A stretch of DNA of 5,277 bases from assembly GCA_041648955.1 (NCBI GenBank), contig JBAZOD010000064.1, forward strand, positions 1 through 5,277. Direction: 5' to 3'. This document shows, piece by piece, positions 1 through 4,940 of the stretch. A program made the translations under genes and the position numbers. Source of the DNA: JBAZOD01 sp041648955. GTDB taxonomy: Bacteria; Patescibacteriota; Patescibacteriia; Patescibacteriales; JAQTRU01. The notes under the pieces were generated by a model. The model saw only the letters and a program-made list of their open reading frames with translations. It was not told the origin of the DNA and ran no database searches. Numbering within the stretch: position 1 is the first letter of the stretch; each line of letters begins with the position of its first letter.

Positions 1-2
1 AT

Positions 3-152
3 AAAGTGGACGAAGTCCTGAAAGCCCTGAAAGAAAAAATAGAGCACAGCGCCTCTTATCTGGTCCTCATCAGCGAAGGCGTGAAAAAACTGGTGGAAGT
101 GATAAGGGAGAAAAACGAGAAGAGAAAAACTACCAAGAAGAAGGCAAAATAA
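3..152 (+). CDS. C-terminal fragment of an unidentified protein with a Lys-rich tail (5' end outside window)
   Basis: The frame is open from the left edge of the window and stops at TAA 150-152, giving 49 visible residues. The first part reads as one or two amphipathic helices (VDEVLKALKEKI, then SYLVLISEGVKKLVEVIREK). The last 14 or so residues are almost all Lys, Arg, Thr and Asn, ending KKTTKKKAK-like (RKTTKKKAK). Such basic tails are common on nucleic-acid-binding or ribosome-associated proteins, but that is only a hint. I do not recognise the family from this fragment. The next gene starts 5 nt after its stop codon, so the two are probably in one operon. The AAGG at 141-144, inside this gene's end, is the only Shine-Dalgarno-like sequence for that downstream gene. 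Confidence 0.6.
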   Translation, partial: KVDEVLKALKEKIEHSASYLVLISEGVKKLVEVIREKNEKRKTTKKKAK

Positions 153-157
153 ATTTT

Positions 158-547
158 ATGCCCAAGAAGCCGGCCAAAAAAACCGGGCTCGATGCTCCGG
201 TTCATAAGGATATAAGAGGGGAGATACGAAGGAATGATTTTTGCGGAGCGAAATTCAATGTCCTCTCCACCAAAGCCGGCTATTTCCGAAGCGGTGATTT
301 TCATCCCAATATCCAATACGATTTAATTCTGAAAGGCAAGTTTCGTATAACAATGCGGAAAGGGAATAAAGATATAGTTTCTATAAAAGGCGAAAATGAA
401 TTCATAGAAATCCCGCCCAACACCCCGCATCTTTTTGAGGCCATTACTGATACCGTGATGCTGGAGTGGTGGAGCGGACCCTTTGAAGTCGGCTACTACG
501 AGCCGTATCGGAAATTTGTGGAAGAGCAATTTAAGAAGAAGAAATAA
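158..547 (+). CDS. Small cupin-fold protein
   Basis: This 129-residue protein has a basic N-terminus (MPKKPAKK) and then a single compact beta-rich domain. Residues about 41-67 (GYFRSGDFHPNIQYDLILKGKF, visible in the frame) resemble cupin motif 1. Residues about 81-96 (EFIEIPPNTPHLFEAI) resemble cupin motif 2, with the usual Pro-rich turn followed by His. Candidate metal ligands are H49 and H91. The classical HxH...E of motif 1 is reduced to HPN followed by Gln, Tyr and Asp, so metal binding may be altered or lost. No signal peptide is visible, so it is probably cytosolic. The ATG at 158 lies 5 nt after the upstream stop codon; spacing suggests an operon or translational coupling. A hairpin terminator begins in its stop codon. 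Cupins include enzymes, sugar-binding and sensory proteins, and the sequence does not say which applies here. The fold call is fairly secure; the function is unknown. Confidence 0.75.
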   Translation: MPKKPAKKTGLDAPVHKDIRGEIRRNDFCGAKFNVLSTKAGYFRSGDFHPNIQYDLILKGKFRITMRKGNKDIVSIKGENEFIEIPPNTPHLFEAITDTVMLEWWSGPFEVGYYEPYRKFVEEQFKKKK

Positions 548-576
548 AAATCGCCTATTTTTGTGAGCGATTTTTT
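546..576 (+). terminator. Rho-independent terminator after the cupin gene
   Basis: AAAAATCGC (546-554) pairs perfectly with GCGATTTTT (567-575) around a 12-nt loop. The 3' arm runs into a T-rich tract (TTTTTTATTTTT, 571-582). The stem begins within the stop codon of the cupin gene. The A-rich 5' arm means it could also stop transcription from the opposite strand. Confidence 0.75.
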
Positions 577-624
577 ATTTTTAAGTTGATTTGAAAAACC
601 AGTGACATTACTTTTAAAAAAAGA

Positions 625-642
625 TATTGCTATAAAGCAATA
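625..642 (+). promoter_or_regulatory. Extended -10 promoter candidate inside a perfect inverted repeat
   Basis: TGC-TATAAA (628-636) fits an extended -10 element (TGn plus a 5/6 match to TATAAT). There is no good -35: TTACTT at 608-613 is the best at 17-bp spacing. The TATAAA is exactly the 6-nt spacer of a perfect inverted repeat, TATTGC (625-630) and GCAATA (637-642). A protein bound to this repeat would cover the -10. Transcription would start near 643, upstream of the winged-helix membrane protein gene. The promoter is a plausible reading of the bases. The operator role is inference. Confidence 0.4.
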
Positions 643-673
643 GATAAGAAAGCTGGTGTATTTAAACGAGATT

Positions 674-1450
674 ATGATTATAACCAAAAAAGAAAAGAAA
701 ATATTAGAAGAGCTTGTCAAAAATTCTGAAGGCTTATTATCTCCAGCAACATTTATTAGTAGCATTGCTAAACATGATAAGCGAGCAGTAGAAAATTTAG
801 TAATTATGGGATACGTTGAGGAGGTTCCGCAACATAAGCCCGGGTTAACACCTGGAAGCACATATGTTTTGAATTTTTATAGAGCAACTCAAAAGGGAAT
901 TATGCTGTTCGCGCCTCTTCACAAGAGGGCTTGGTTTGAATTCAAAAATAATGTTGCTTTGTATATTGGGATAATCTCTATTGTTTGTAGCACTATAACT
1001 ATCATTTTATATTTTAATACTTTAGATATTTCGCGGGAAGAAGTTGAGAGAGCAAATAAGGAGTTTCAACTAAGAATGAGACCGTACCTGGTTGTTGATT
1101 CAATTGACGCTGATTTTAATGAAGATAATAAATCCGCGAAGTATACAATGCATATAAAAAATGTGGGCACGCTGCCAGCTAAGATAGTCGAAAAATCTGT
1201 ATTTTGTGTCGATGTCAACGGTCAGCAGACACCAGCGGGAAAAATAGTACCAGACAAAACTGCTGTTATTGGCAGTAATCAAACCATACTCGATCATTTA
1301 AGTATTTCCGTTGAAAAAGCAAAGTGTCAGTACGTGTTTAAATATAAGAACGCGATAAATGAATTCTCGAATATGAATTATAAAACATTATATACAATTT
1401 CTTTTGTGTTTGGAGTATCTCCAGGTATGGAAGATGCGGAATTACAGTAA
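674..1450 (+). CDS. Membrane protein with N-terminal winged helix, one TM helix and C-terminal beta-rich domain
   Basis: From ATG 674 the protein has 258 residues. Residues about 5-79 look like a winged helix-turn-helix: helix KKEKKILEELVKN, then SPATFISSIAK, then a recognition-type helix DKRAVENLVIMGYVEE, and a wing ending in YRATQKG, which corresponds to the usual Y.LT.KG of MarR/ArsR-like folds. Residues about 93-114 form one hydrophobic helix. The residues just before it are basic (HKRAWFEFK), so the N-terminus is probably cytoplasmic and the rest outside. After a short charged helix, the RMRPYLVV segment begins a beta-rich domain with a NVGTLPAK motif, a pattern I know from many uncharacterised membrane proteins. 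It has two cysteines, C178 and C218. The architecture resembles ToxR/CadC-type one-component regulators, but no family assignment is possible here. An in-frame GTG at 656 would add six residues; neither start has a clear Shine-Dalgarno site. The gene is visibly more AT-rich than topA or the cupin gene, which may indicate transfer. Confidence 0.75.
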   Translation: MIITKKEKKILEELVKNSEGLLSPATFISSIAKHDKRAVENLVIMGYVEEVPQHKPGLTPGSTYVLNFYRATQKGIMLFAPLHKRAWFEFKNNVALYIGIISIVCSTITIILYFNTLDISREEVERANKEFQLRMRPYLVVDSIDADFNEDNKSAKYTMHIKNVGTLPAKIVEKSVFCVDVNGQQTPAGKIVPDKTAVIGSNQTILDHLSISVEKAKCQYVFKYKNAINEFSNMNYKTLYTISFVFGVSPGMEDAELQ

Positions 1451-1466
1451 AGTGCTTAATGTATCA

Positions 1467-1478
1467 TTTTAGCATAAA
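1467..1478 (+). repeat. Left outer inverted repeat of the RAYT unit
   Basis: TTTTAGCATAAA is the perfect reverse complement of 2211-2222. It leads directly into the left hairpin. If a 3-nt gap in the A-tract is allowed, the match to the reverse complement of the right end continues through AAACACCGCC. Confidence 0.6.
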
Positions 1479-1512
1479 AAACACCGCCATATCGGCGGTG
1501 TTTTTGTTTATG
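1473..1512 (+). terminator. Terminator-like hairpin after the winged-helix gene; left hairpin of the RAYT unit
   Basis: The inner stem AAACACCGCC (1479-1488) pairs with GGCGGTGTTT (1494-1503) around the loop ATATC. The outer stem CATAAA (1473-1478) pairs with TTTATG (1507-1512) beyond a 3-nt bulge. The T5 run 1501-1505 after the GC-rich core makes it a convincing rho-independent terminator for the gene ending at 1450. The right hairpin at 2182-2209 is nearly the same sequence, so it may also be an element end. Confidence 0.75.
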
Positions 1513-1519
1513 GAGGAAA

Positions 1520-1548
1520 GTGATAAATTAGGCAGGGTATGATATAAT
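1520..1548 (+). promoter_or_regulatory. Extended -10 promoter of the RAYT gene
   Basis: TG-A-TATAAT (1540-1548) is a consensus extended -10 element. At 17-bp spacing the -35 position holds GTGATA (1520-1525), a 4/6 match to TTGACA. Transcription would start near 1555, leaving a leader of only about 15 nt before ATG 1571. No Shine-Dalgarno site lies in that leader; the only purine-rich run (GGGGAGGGG) is inside the coding region, just after the start codon. Weak translation initiation is expected. Confidence 0.6.
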
Positions 1549-1570
1549 TATTAAGAATTAAATAAAAAAT

Positions 1571-2173
1571 ATGTTAGGGGAGGGGAAATTTAAAAATAAA
1601 TATCGGATATCATCGCCAAGATTAAAAGGTTATGATTATGCGCAGGCAGGATATTATTTTATTACGATTTGCGCTAAAGGTAGAATATGTTGGTTCGGCG
1701 AAATAAAAAATGGCGAAATGGCAAAATCAGAAATAGGAGAAATTGCGGAAAAATGTTGGCTGGAAATACCCTCGCATTTTCCATTTGTGAGATTGGAAGA
1801 ATTTATTATTATGCCCAATCATATTCATGGTATTATTGTGATTGATGATGATTGTAGAGACGCAAAATCTTGCGTCTCTACGTTTAACCCCACGAATGTC
1901 GGAGACGCAAAATCTTGCGTCTCTACGATGTGGACGAAATACAAAAATAAATTTGGGCCGCAATCAAGGAATTTATCGTCAATCATTAGGGGATTTAAAA
2001 TCGGCGTAAAAAATTTTTCCAATCAAAGCAAAATTGATTTTCTTTGGCAAAATCGTTTTTATGACCATATTGTTAGAAATGAAAATGAATTAAATAAAAT
2101 CAGGCAATACATCGTTGATAATCCGTTAAAATGGGAATTAGATCGCAACAATCCGGAAAATTTATTAATGTAA
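1571..2173 (+). CDS. REP-associated tyrosine transposase (RAYT, Y1/HUH family)
   Basis: This 200-residue protein belongs to the IS200-like Y1 transposase superfamily. These enzymes cut single-stranded DNA at hairpin-flanked sites through a 5'-phosphotyrosine intermediate. Seen here: the N-terminal strand pattern YDYAQAGYYFITICAKGR (residues 21-38), the metal-binding HUH motif H84-I-H86 in MPNHIHGI, the WQNRFYDHIVRN block (159-170), and the catalytic tyrosine Y180 in RQYIVDNPLKWELD, by analogy with Y115 of the E. coli RAYT in its YI..NP motif. Both catalytic elements are present, so it is probably active. Residues 95-119 are unusual: they are encoded by two in-frame palindromes and read (R/G)DAKSCVST twice, 15 residues apart. 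They fall in the linker after the HUH strand, where length variation is best tolerated. The start at ATG 1571 is the only sensible one. The gene is AT-rich, stands alone and has its own promoter and terminator. Confidence 0.9.
   Translation: MLGEGKFKNKYRISSPRLKGYDYAQAGYYFITICAKGRICWFGEIKNGEMAKSEIGEIAEKCWLEIPSHFPFVRLEEFIIMPNHIHGIIVIDDDCRDAKSCVSTFNPTNVGDAKSCVSTMWTKYKNKFGPQSRNLSSIIRGFKIGVKNFSNQSKIDFLWQNRFYDHIVRNENELNKIRQYIVDNPLKWELDRNNPENLLM
1854..1881. repeat. REP-like palindrome, copy 1, inside the RAYT gene
   Basis: GTAGAGACGCAA (1854-1865), the loop AATC (1866-1869) and the exact reverse complement of the first arm (1870-1881) make a 28-nt perfect palindrome with a 12-bp stem. It begins with GTAG, the tetranucleotide that characterised RAYTs recognise beside REP hairpins, and ends with CTAC, so both strands carry GTAG. 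It is read in the one + strand phase that avoids the TAG stop in GTAGAG. Confidence 0.9.
1902..1926. repeat. REP-like palindrome, copy 2, inside the RAYT gene
   Basis: Positions 1902-1927 are identical over 26 nt to 1857-1882, exactly 45 nt downstream, so the phase is kept. The stem here is 9 perfect pairs (GAGACGCAA and its complement) around the same AATC loop. The left edge reads GTCG plus an extra G instead of GTAG, while the right edge CTAC is intact. This copy is therefore slightly decayed or its left end is a junction. Confidence 0.85.
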
Positions 2174-2181
2174 TACAAATA

Positions 2182-2209
2182 AAAAATACCGCCATTCGGC
2201 GGTGTTTTT
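2182..2209 (+). terminator. Terminator-like hairpin after RAYT; right hairpin of the unit
   Basis: AAAAATACCGCC (2182-2193) pairs with GGCGGTGTTTTT (2198-2209), with one U-G pair, around the loop ATTC. It lies 8 nt after the RAYT stop codon and works as a rho-independent terminator for that gene. Its core and its 3' flank match the hairpin at 1473-1512. Confidence 0.75.
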
Positions 2210-2210
2210 G

Positions 2211-2222
2211 TTTATGCTAAAA
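2211..2222 (-). repeat. Right outer inverted repeat of the RAYT unit
   Basis: TTTATGCTAAAA is the exact reverse complement of 1467-1478. It follows the right hairpin, so it faces outward from the RAYT gene as its partner does on the left. Confidence 0.6.
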
Positions 2223-2253
2223 AATATTTTTATTTTGTGTATCTGCGATTGTA

Positions 2254-2282
2254 TTGACAATTTTTGTCAGATATGTTAATTT
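2254..2282 (+). promoter_or_regulatory. Promoter of the two-helix membrane protein gene, overlapped by a palindrome
   Basis: TTGACA (2254-2259) is a perfect -35. Seventeen bases later TAATTT (2277-2282) keeps the three key -10 positions (TAxxxT), preceded by an extended TG (2274-2275). Transcription would start near 2289, about 80 nt before the gene. The -35 overlaps a perfect inverted repeat, TGACAA (2255-2260) and TTGTCA (2264-2269) with a TTT spacer, which is a good candidate operator. An A/T-rich tract at 2219-2236 lies upstream and could help RNA polymerase binding. From 2283 to 2357 I see no further clear signal apart from the isolated -10-like GATAAT (2292-2297), which lacks a -35. Confidence 0.5.
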
Positions 2283-2357
2283 GCGATATTAGATAATCCC
2301 TTTATTTGCTTATAGTCTTAGCAATTGGCAGTAAAAATAAAAACAAATTTCTAAAAC

Positions 2358-2364
2358 GGAGGTG
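2358..2364 (+). promoter_or_regulatory. Strong Shine-Dalgarno site that fixes the start of the 86-residue protein
   Basis: GGAGGTG is the best ribosome binding site in the window and lies 6 nt before ATG 2371. An in-frame GTG at 2362-2364 falls inside this site, so it is not the start codon. Confidence 0.85.
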
Positions 2365-2370
2365 AAAGAC

Positions 2371-2631
2371 ATGAACAATTTTGTTTGTGTTTTGAACTGG
2401 CAGATAACAGTCCTTCTGGCAATTGGAACAATTGTCGTTGGCCTGATTTGGCTTCGCTCTCGAAAAGAATTAGCAAGGGCGGAAGCTAAGGAATGTGACT
2501 CCCTTGGCGATCCAGAAAGAAAAGGAGCTGAAATTGACTCGATTCGGGCGAAATTTTATCTGTCGGGAATAGCCGCTGTCATTTTTTTCTGTTGGACAAT
2601 GGCTGCGGTAGTCCACTTTATCTGGTTTTAA
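2371..2631 (+). CDS. Small protein with two membrane helices, unknown function
   Basis: From ATG 2371 the protein has 86 residues. Residues about 8-28 (LNWQITVLLAIGTIVVGLIWL region) and about 62-86 are hydrophobic helices rich in aromatic residues. The 29-61 loop is highly charged (RSRKELARAEAKE..., DPERKGAEIDSIRAK) and includes basic residues at both membrane edges, so it should face the cytoplasm, with both ends outside. The loop looks helical. No catalytic motif is visible and I recognise no family. The gene has its own promoter with an overlapping palindrome, an optimal Shine-Dalgarno site and a terminator, so it is a complete and probably well-expressed single-gene unit rather than a chance reading frame. 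It could be a small regulatory membrane protein or a holin-like protein; neither can be chosen from sequence alone. Confidence 0.75.
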   Translation: MNNFVCVLNWQITVLLAIGTIVVGLIWLRSRKELARAEAKECDSLGDPERKGAEIDSIRAKFYLSGIAAVIFFCWTMAAVVHFIWF

Positions 2632-2660
2632 ACCGATTTAGAAAAATGGTCTTAAAATAT

Positions 2661-2676
2661 CATATCGCAAGATATG
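2661..2676. other. Stem-loop with GNRA tetraloop between converging genes
   Basis: CATATC (2661-2666) and GATATG (2671-2676) form a perfect 6-bp stem closed by GCAA, a GNRA tetraloop on the + strand. It sits one base before the terminator hairpin of the 86-residue gene. On the - strand it lies about 35 nt past the topA stop codon and is followed by a weak T-rich stretch (ATATTTTAAG), so it might help end topA transcripts. Confidence 0.5.
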
Positions 2677-2677
2677 C

Positions 2678-2703
2678 GAGAGCCTGACCCGCTCTCTTTT
2701 TTT
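2678..2703 (+). terminator. Rho-independent terminator of the 86-residue gene
   Basis: GAGAGC (2678-2683) pairs with GCTCTC (2691-2696) around the loop CTGACCC and is followed by seven T residues (2697-2703). It ends 7 nt from the topA stop codon on the opposite strand, so the two transcripts are separated tightly. The opposite strand has no T-run after the hairpin, so this terminator is one-directional. Confidence 0.85.
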
Positions 2704-2710
2704 GAGAAAA

Positions 2711-4939
2711 TTACTTCGTATATCCGCAGTCTCTGCTGGAGCATTTTATTCCACCTTTGTCTTCTATCAAGAGCGCTCCGCAGTCTGGGCATTTCTCGCC
2801 GGTGGGTTTGCCCCAATAGGCGTTTTTACAGTCCGGGTATTTATTGCAGGCGTAGAAGGCGCCGCGGCGGCTGAACTTTTTCACTATCTCTCCCTCTCCG
2901 CAGGCCGGGCAGGTAATGCCGGTTGAATTGCTTCCGCCTGCGACATTTTTTATATTCTTGCATTTCGGATAAGCGGTGCAGGCGAGGAAGGGTCCGTATT
3001 TTCCGACTTTCACGGCCATGGGCGCTCCGCATTTATCGCAGACTTCGTTCTGGTATTTTTTTTGCAGTTCTTCTATTTCTTTATTGTCCGCCTGGCCGTC
3101 TTTGTCTCGGTCTTGGCCGGGCATGGATTTGATATTTTTACAATCCGGAAAGCCTGAGCAGGCCAGGAATTTTCCATAGCGTCCGGTTTTAATAATCATT
3201 GGCGCTCCGCATTTGTCGCAAACTTCGTTGGATTTTTCTTCAGGCATAATTTTGTTCTTATCAACTTCTTGATATTTTTTAGTTAAATTATCATGAAAGG
3301 GCTGGTAGAAATCGGATATCACCGGCTGCCATTTGCTTTTGCCTTCGGCGATTTTATCCAGATTGTCTTCCATGTCGGCGGTGAATTTGTAGTCAACGAT
3401 TTCCGCGAAATGCTCAACCAGCAAATCAATCACCACAAAAGCGATATCGGTCGGCGCCAGTTTTTTGTTTTCATCGCGGACAACATAGTTTCGCGCTTCA
3501 ATCGTGGCGATAGTCGGCGCGTAGGTGGAAGGCCGGCCAATGCCGTATCTTTCCAGATTTTTCACCAGGCCGGCATCGGAATAGCGCGCCGGCGGCTTGG
3601 TGAAATGCTGTTCGTTTTTTAATTTTATCAAATCCAATTCTTCTTTTTTATCTACATCCGGCAGTTTTTCTTCCTGGCTTTTTTCCGGGTAGATTTTTAG
3701 ATAGCCGTCAAATTTCAAAATTTGGCCATTGGCTCGGAATTGGTAAGCGGTTTTTTTCGCGTCAATATCAATAGTGGTGGCATCCACAATCGCTTCCGGC
3801 ATTTGGCTCGCCAAGCTTCTCTGCCAAATCAATTTGTATAATCTCAATTGCTGGTTGTCCAGTTTTCCGTCCAGGCTTTCCGGATCGCGTCCGGCTTCGG
3901 TCGGGCGGATGGCTTCGTGGGCTTCTTGCGCGTTCTTGGATTGGGCTTTAAAAATCCGGGGCTTAGCCAGGGCATATTCTTTGCCCACATTATTATGCAG
4001 ATAATCTTTTGCTTCTTCCAGAAATTTCGTTGAGAGATTCAGAGAATCGGTTCTCATATAAGTAATGAAGCCCAATTCGTATAATTTTTGCGCCAGCATC
4101 ATCGTCTGCTTGGCAGAATATCCCAGCCAGCGGTTGGCAGTTTGCTGAAGAGTGGAAGTCGTAAATGGCTTGGGCGGATTTTTCTTGTTTTGTTTTTTGA
4201 CAATATCAGCGACTGCGTATTCAGCGCCCTGAAGCTCGGCCATAATTTTCTTGGCTTCTTCTTCGTTTTTTATTTCTAGCTTATCAATTGTTTTGTCGGC
4301 GATCTTATTGAGGCGGGCTTTGAATTTCAATCCGTCTTCTTTTTTGGAAAATTCTCCTTCCAGGCTCCAGTACTCTTCGGCCTTAAACGCTTTTATCTCC
4401 CGCTCCCGCTCCACGATCAAACGGACGGCTACAGACTGCACTCGGCCGGCGGATAATCCGCGCGCCACTTTTTTCCAAAGGAAAGGGGAGAGTTCATAGC
4501 CGACTAAGCGGTCCAGGATTCTTCTTGCTTGCTGGGCGTCAACCAATTTCATATCAATCGTCCGCGGAGTTTTCATCGCTTCCAAAATAGCATTCTTGGT
4601 AATTTCATGAAAAACTATTCTCTGGGTTTTATCTTTATCCAAATCAAGGGCTTCCGCGAGATGCCAAGCGATAGCTTCTCCTTCGCGGTCTTCATCCGAA
4701 GCGAGTATCACCGCGTCAGCTCCCTTAGCCAGGCCTTTCAGCTTGGTGACGGTTTTTCGCGCTTTGGTCGGAATTATATATTTCGGCTTGAAATTCTTTT
4801 CAATATCAATCCCCATATCGCTTTTCGGCAAATCGCGGATATGGCCGAAAGAAGATTCAATCTTAAAATTAGAACCCAAAAACTTGGCAATGGTTTTTGC
4901 CTTGGTTGGGGACTCGACGATGATTAAGCTTTTTCCCAT
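2711..4939 (-). CDS. topA: DNA topoisomerase I (type IA)
   Basis: This 742-residue enzyme relaxes negative supercoils by cutting and rejoining one DNA strand through a 5'-phosphotyrosine. The N-terminal Toprim domain (about 1-115) starts SLIIVESPTKAKTI, with E9 and the D82-x-D84-x-E86 acidic cluster in ASDEDREGEAIAWHL. The core follows (about 130-560), with the signature GLSAGRVQSVAVRL (161-174), the active-site tyrosine Y294 and R296 in GFITYMRTDS, HEAIRPT (341-347) and YGIGRPSTYA (465-474). The C-terminus has four Cys4 zinc fingers: C574/C577/C594/C600, C634/C637/C654/C660, C677/C680/C698/C704 and C717/C720/C733/C738. All key residues are present. It is shorter than the 865-residue E. coli enzyme. 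The linker between fingers 1 and 2 carries an EF-hand-like loop, residues 610-621. The start lies 1 nt after the stop codon of the upstream folC-like gene, with no good Shine-Dalgarno site, which suggests coupled translation. Confidence 0.97.
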   Translation of the reverse strand: MGKSLIIVESPTKAKTIAKFLGSNFKIESSFGHIRDLPKSDMGIDIEKNFKPKYIIPTKARKTVTKLKGLAKGADAVILASDEDREGEAIAWHLAEALDLDKDKTQRIVFHEITKNAILEAMKTPRTIDMKLVDAQQARRILDRLVGYELSPFLWKKVARGLSAGRVQSVAVRLIVEREREIKAFKAEEYWSLEGEFSKKEDGLKFKARLNKIADKTIDKLEIKNEEEAKKIMAELQGAEYAVADIVKKQNKKNPPKPFTTSTLQQTANRWLGYSAKQTMMLAQKLYELGFITYMRTDSLNLSTKFLEEAKDYLHNNVGKEYALAKPRIFKAQSKNAQEAHEAIRPTEAGRDPESLDGKLDNQQLRLYKLIWQRSLASQMPEAIVDATTIDIDAKKTAYQFRANGQILKFDGYLKIYPEKSQEEKLPDVDKKEELDLIKLKNEQHFTKPPARYSDAGLVKNLERYGIGRPSTYAPTIATIEARNYVVRDENKKLAPTDIAFVVIDLLVEHFAEIVDYKFTADMEDNLDKIAEGKSKWQPVISDFYQPFHDNLTKKYQEVDKNKIMPEEKSNEVCDKCGAPMIIKTGRYGKFLACSGFPDCKNIKSMPGQDRDKDGQADNKEIEELQKKYQNEVCDKCGAPMAVKVGKYGPFLACTAYPKCKNIKNVAGGSNSTGITCPACGEGEIVKKFSRRGAFYACNKYPDCKNAYWGKPTGEKCPDCGALLIEDKGGIKCSSRDCGYTK

Positions 4940-4940
4940 A

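Larger units (their letters stand above)
1467..2222. mobile_element. Putative RAYT element bounded by inverted-repeat hairpins
   Basis: A tyrosine transposase gene lies between two related hairpins, at 1473-1512 and 2182-2209. TTTTAGCATAAA (1467-1478) at the outer left edge is the exact reverse complement of TTTATGCTAAAA (2211-2222) at the outer right edge. The hairpins also share the direct 20-nt sequence CGGCGGTGTTTTTGTTTATG (1493-1512 and 2197-2216). I see no target-site duplication in the immediate flanks, which is what HUH transposases of the IS200/IS605 and RAYT type would give. It resembles a REP doublet flanking its RAYT gene (a REPtron). The boundaries are inferred. Two separate terminators of similar sequence, one for each upstream gene, are the alternative reading. 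Confidence 0.5.

Noticed and set aside
496..861. Minus-strand frame of 121 residues over the 577-673 gap
   Set aside because: It crosses the cupin terminator and the start of the winged-helix gene, is a low-complexity Phe/Ser-rich product, and no promoter is visible for it.
1854..1926. Possible CRISPR-like pair of repeats with a short spacer
   Set aside because: There are only two copies, the spacing is about 20 nt, they lie inside a coding frame, and no cas gene is nearby.
1825..2022. Minus-strand open frame through the RAYT gene with a repeated ETQDFAS peptide
   Set aside because: The peptide repeat is the other-strand reading of the two palindromes. The + strand frame has the complete transposase motifs, a promoter and a terminator.
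2292..2297. GATAAT as the -10 of the small membrane protein gene
   Set aside because: No -35 lies at proper distance; TTGACA at 2254 is 32 bp away and pairs better with TAATTT at 2277.
2362..2370. GTG start extending the two-helix protein by three residues
   Set aside because: This GTG lies within the Shine-Dalgarno sequence itself; ATG 2371 has ideal spacing.
2674..2926. Short + strand open frames overlapping the 3' end of topA
   Set aside because: They lie opposite the zinc-finger codons of topA, have Arg-rich or low-complexity products, and the first starts inside a hairpin region.
4529..4927. 132-residue + strand frame opposite the start of topA
   Set aside because: It is antisense to the Toprim domain and shows no protein family motif or ribosome binding site.
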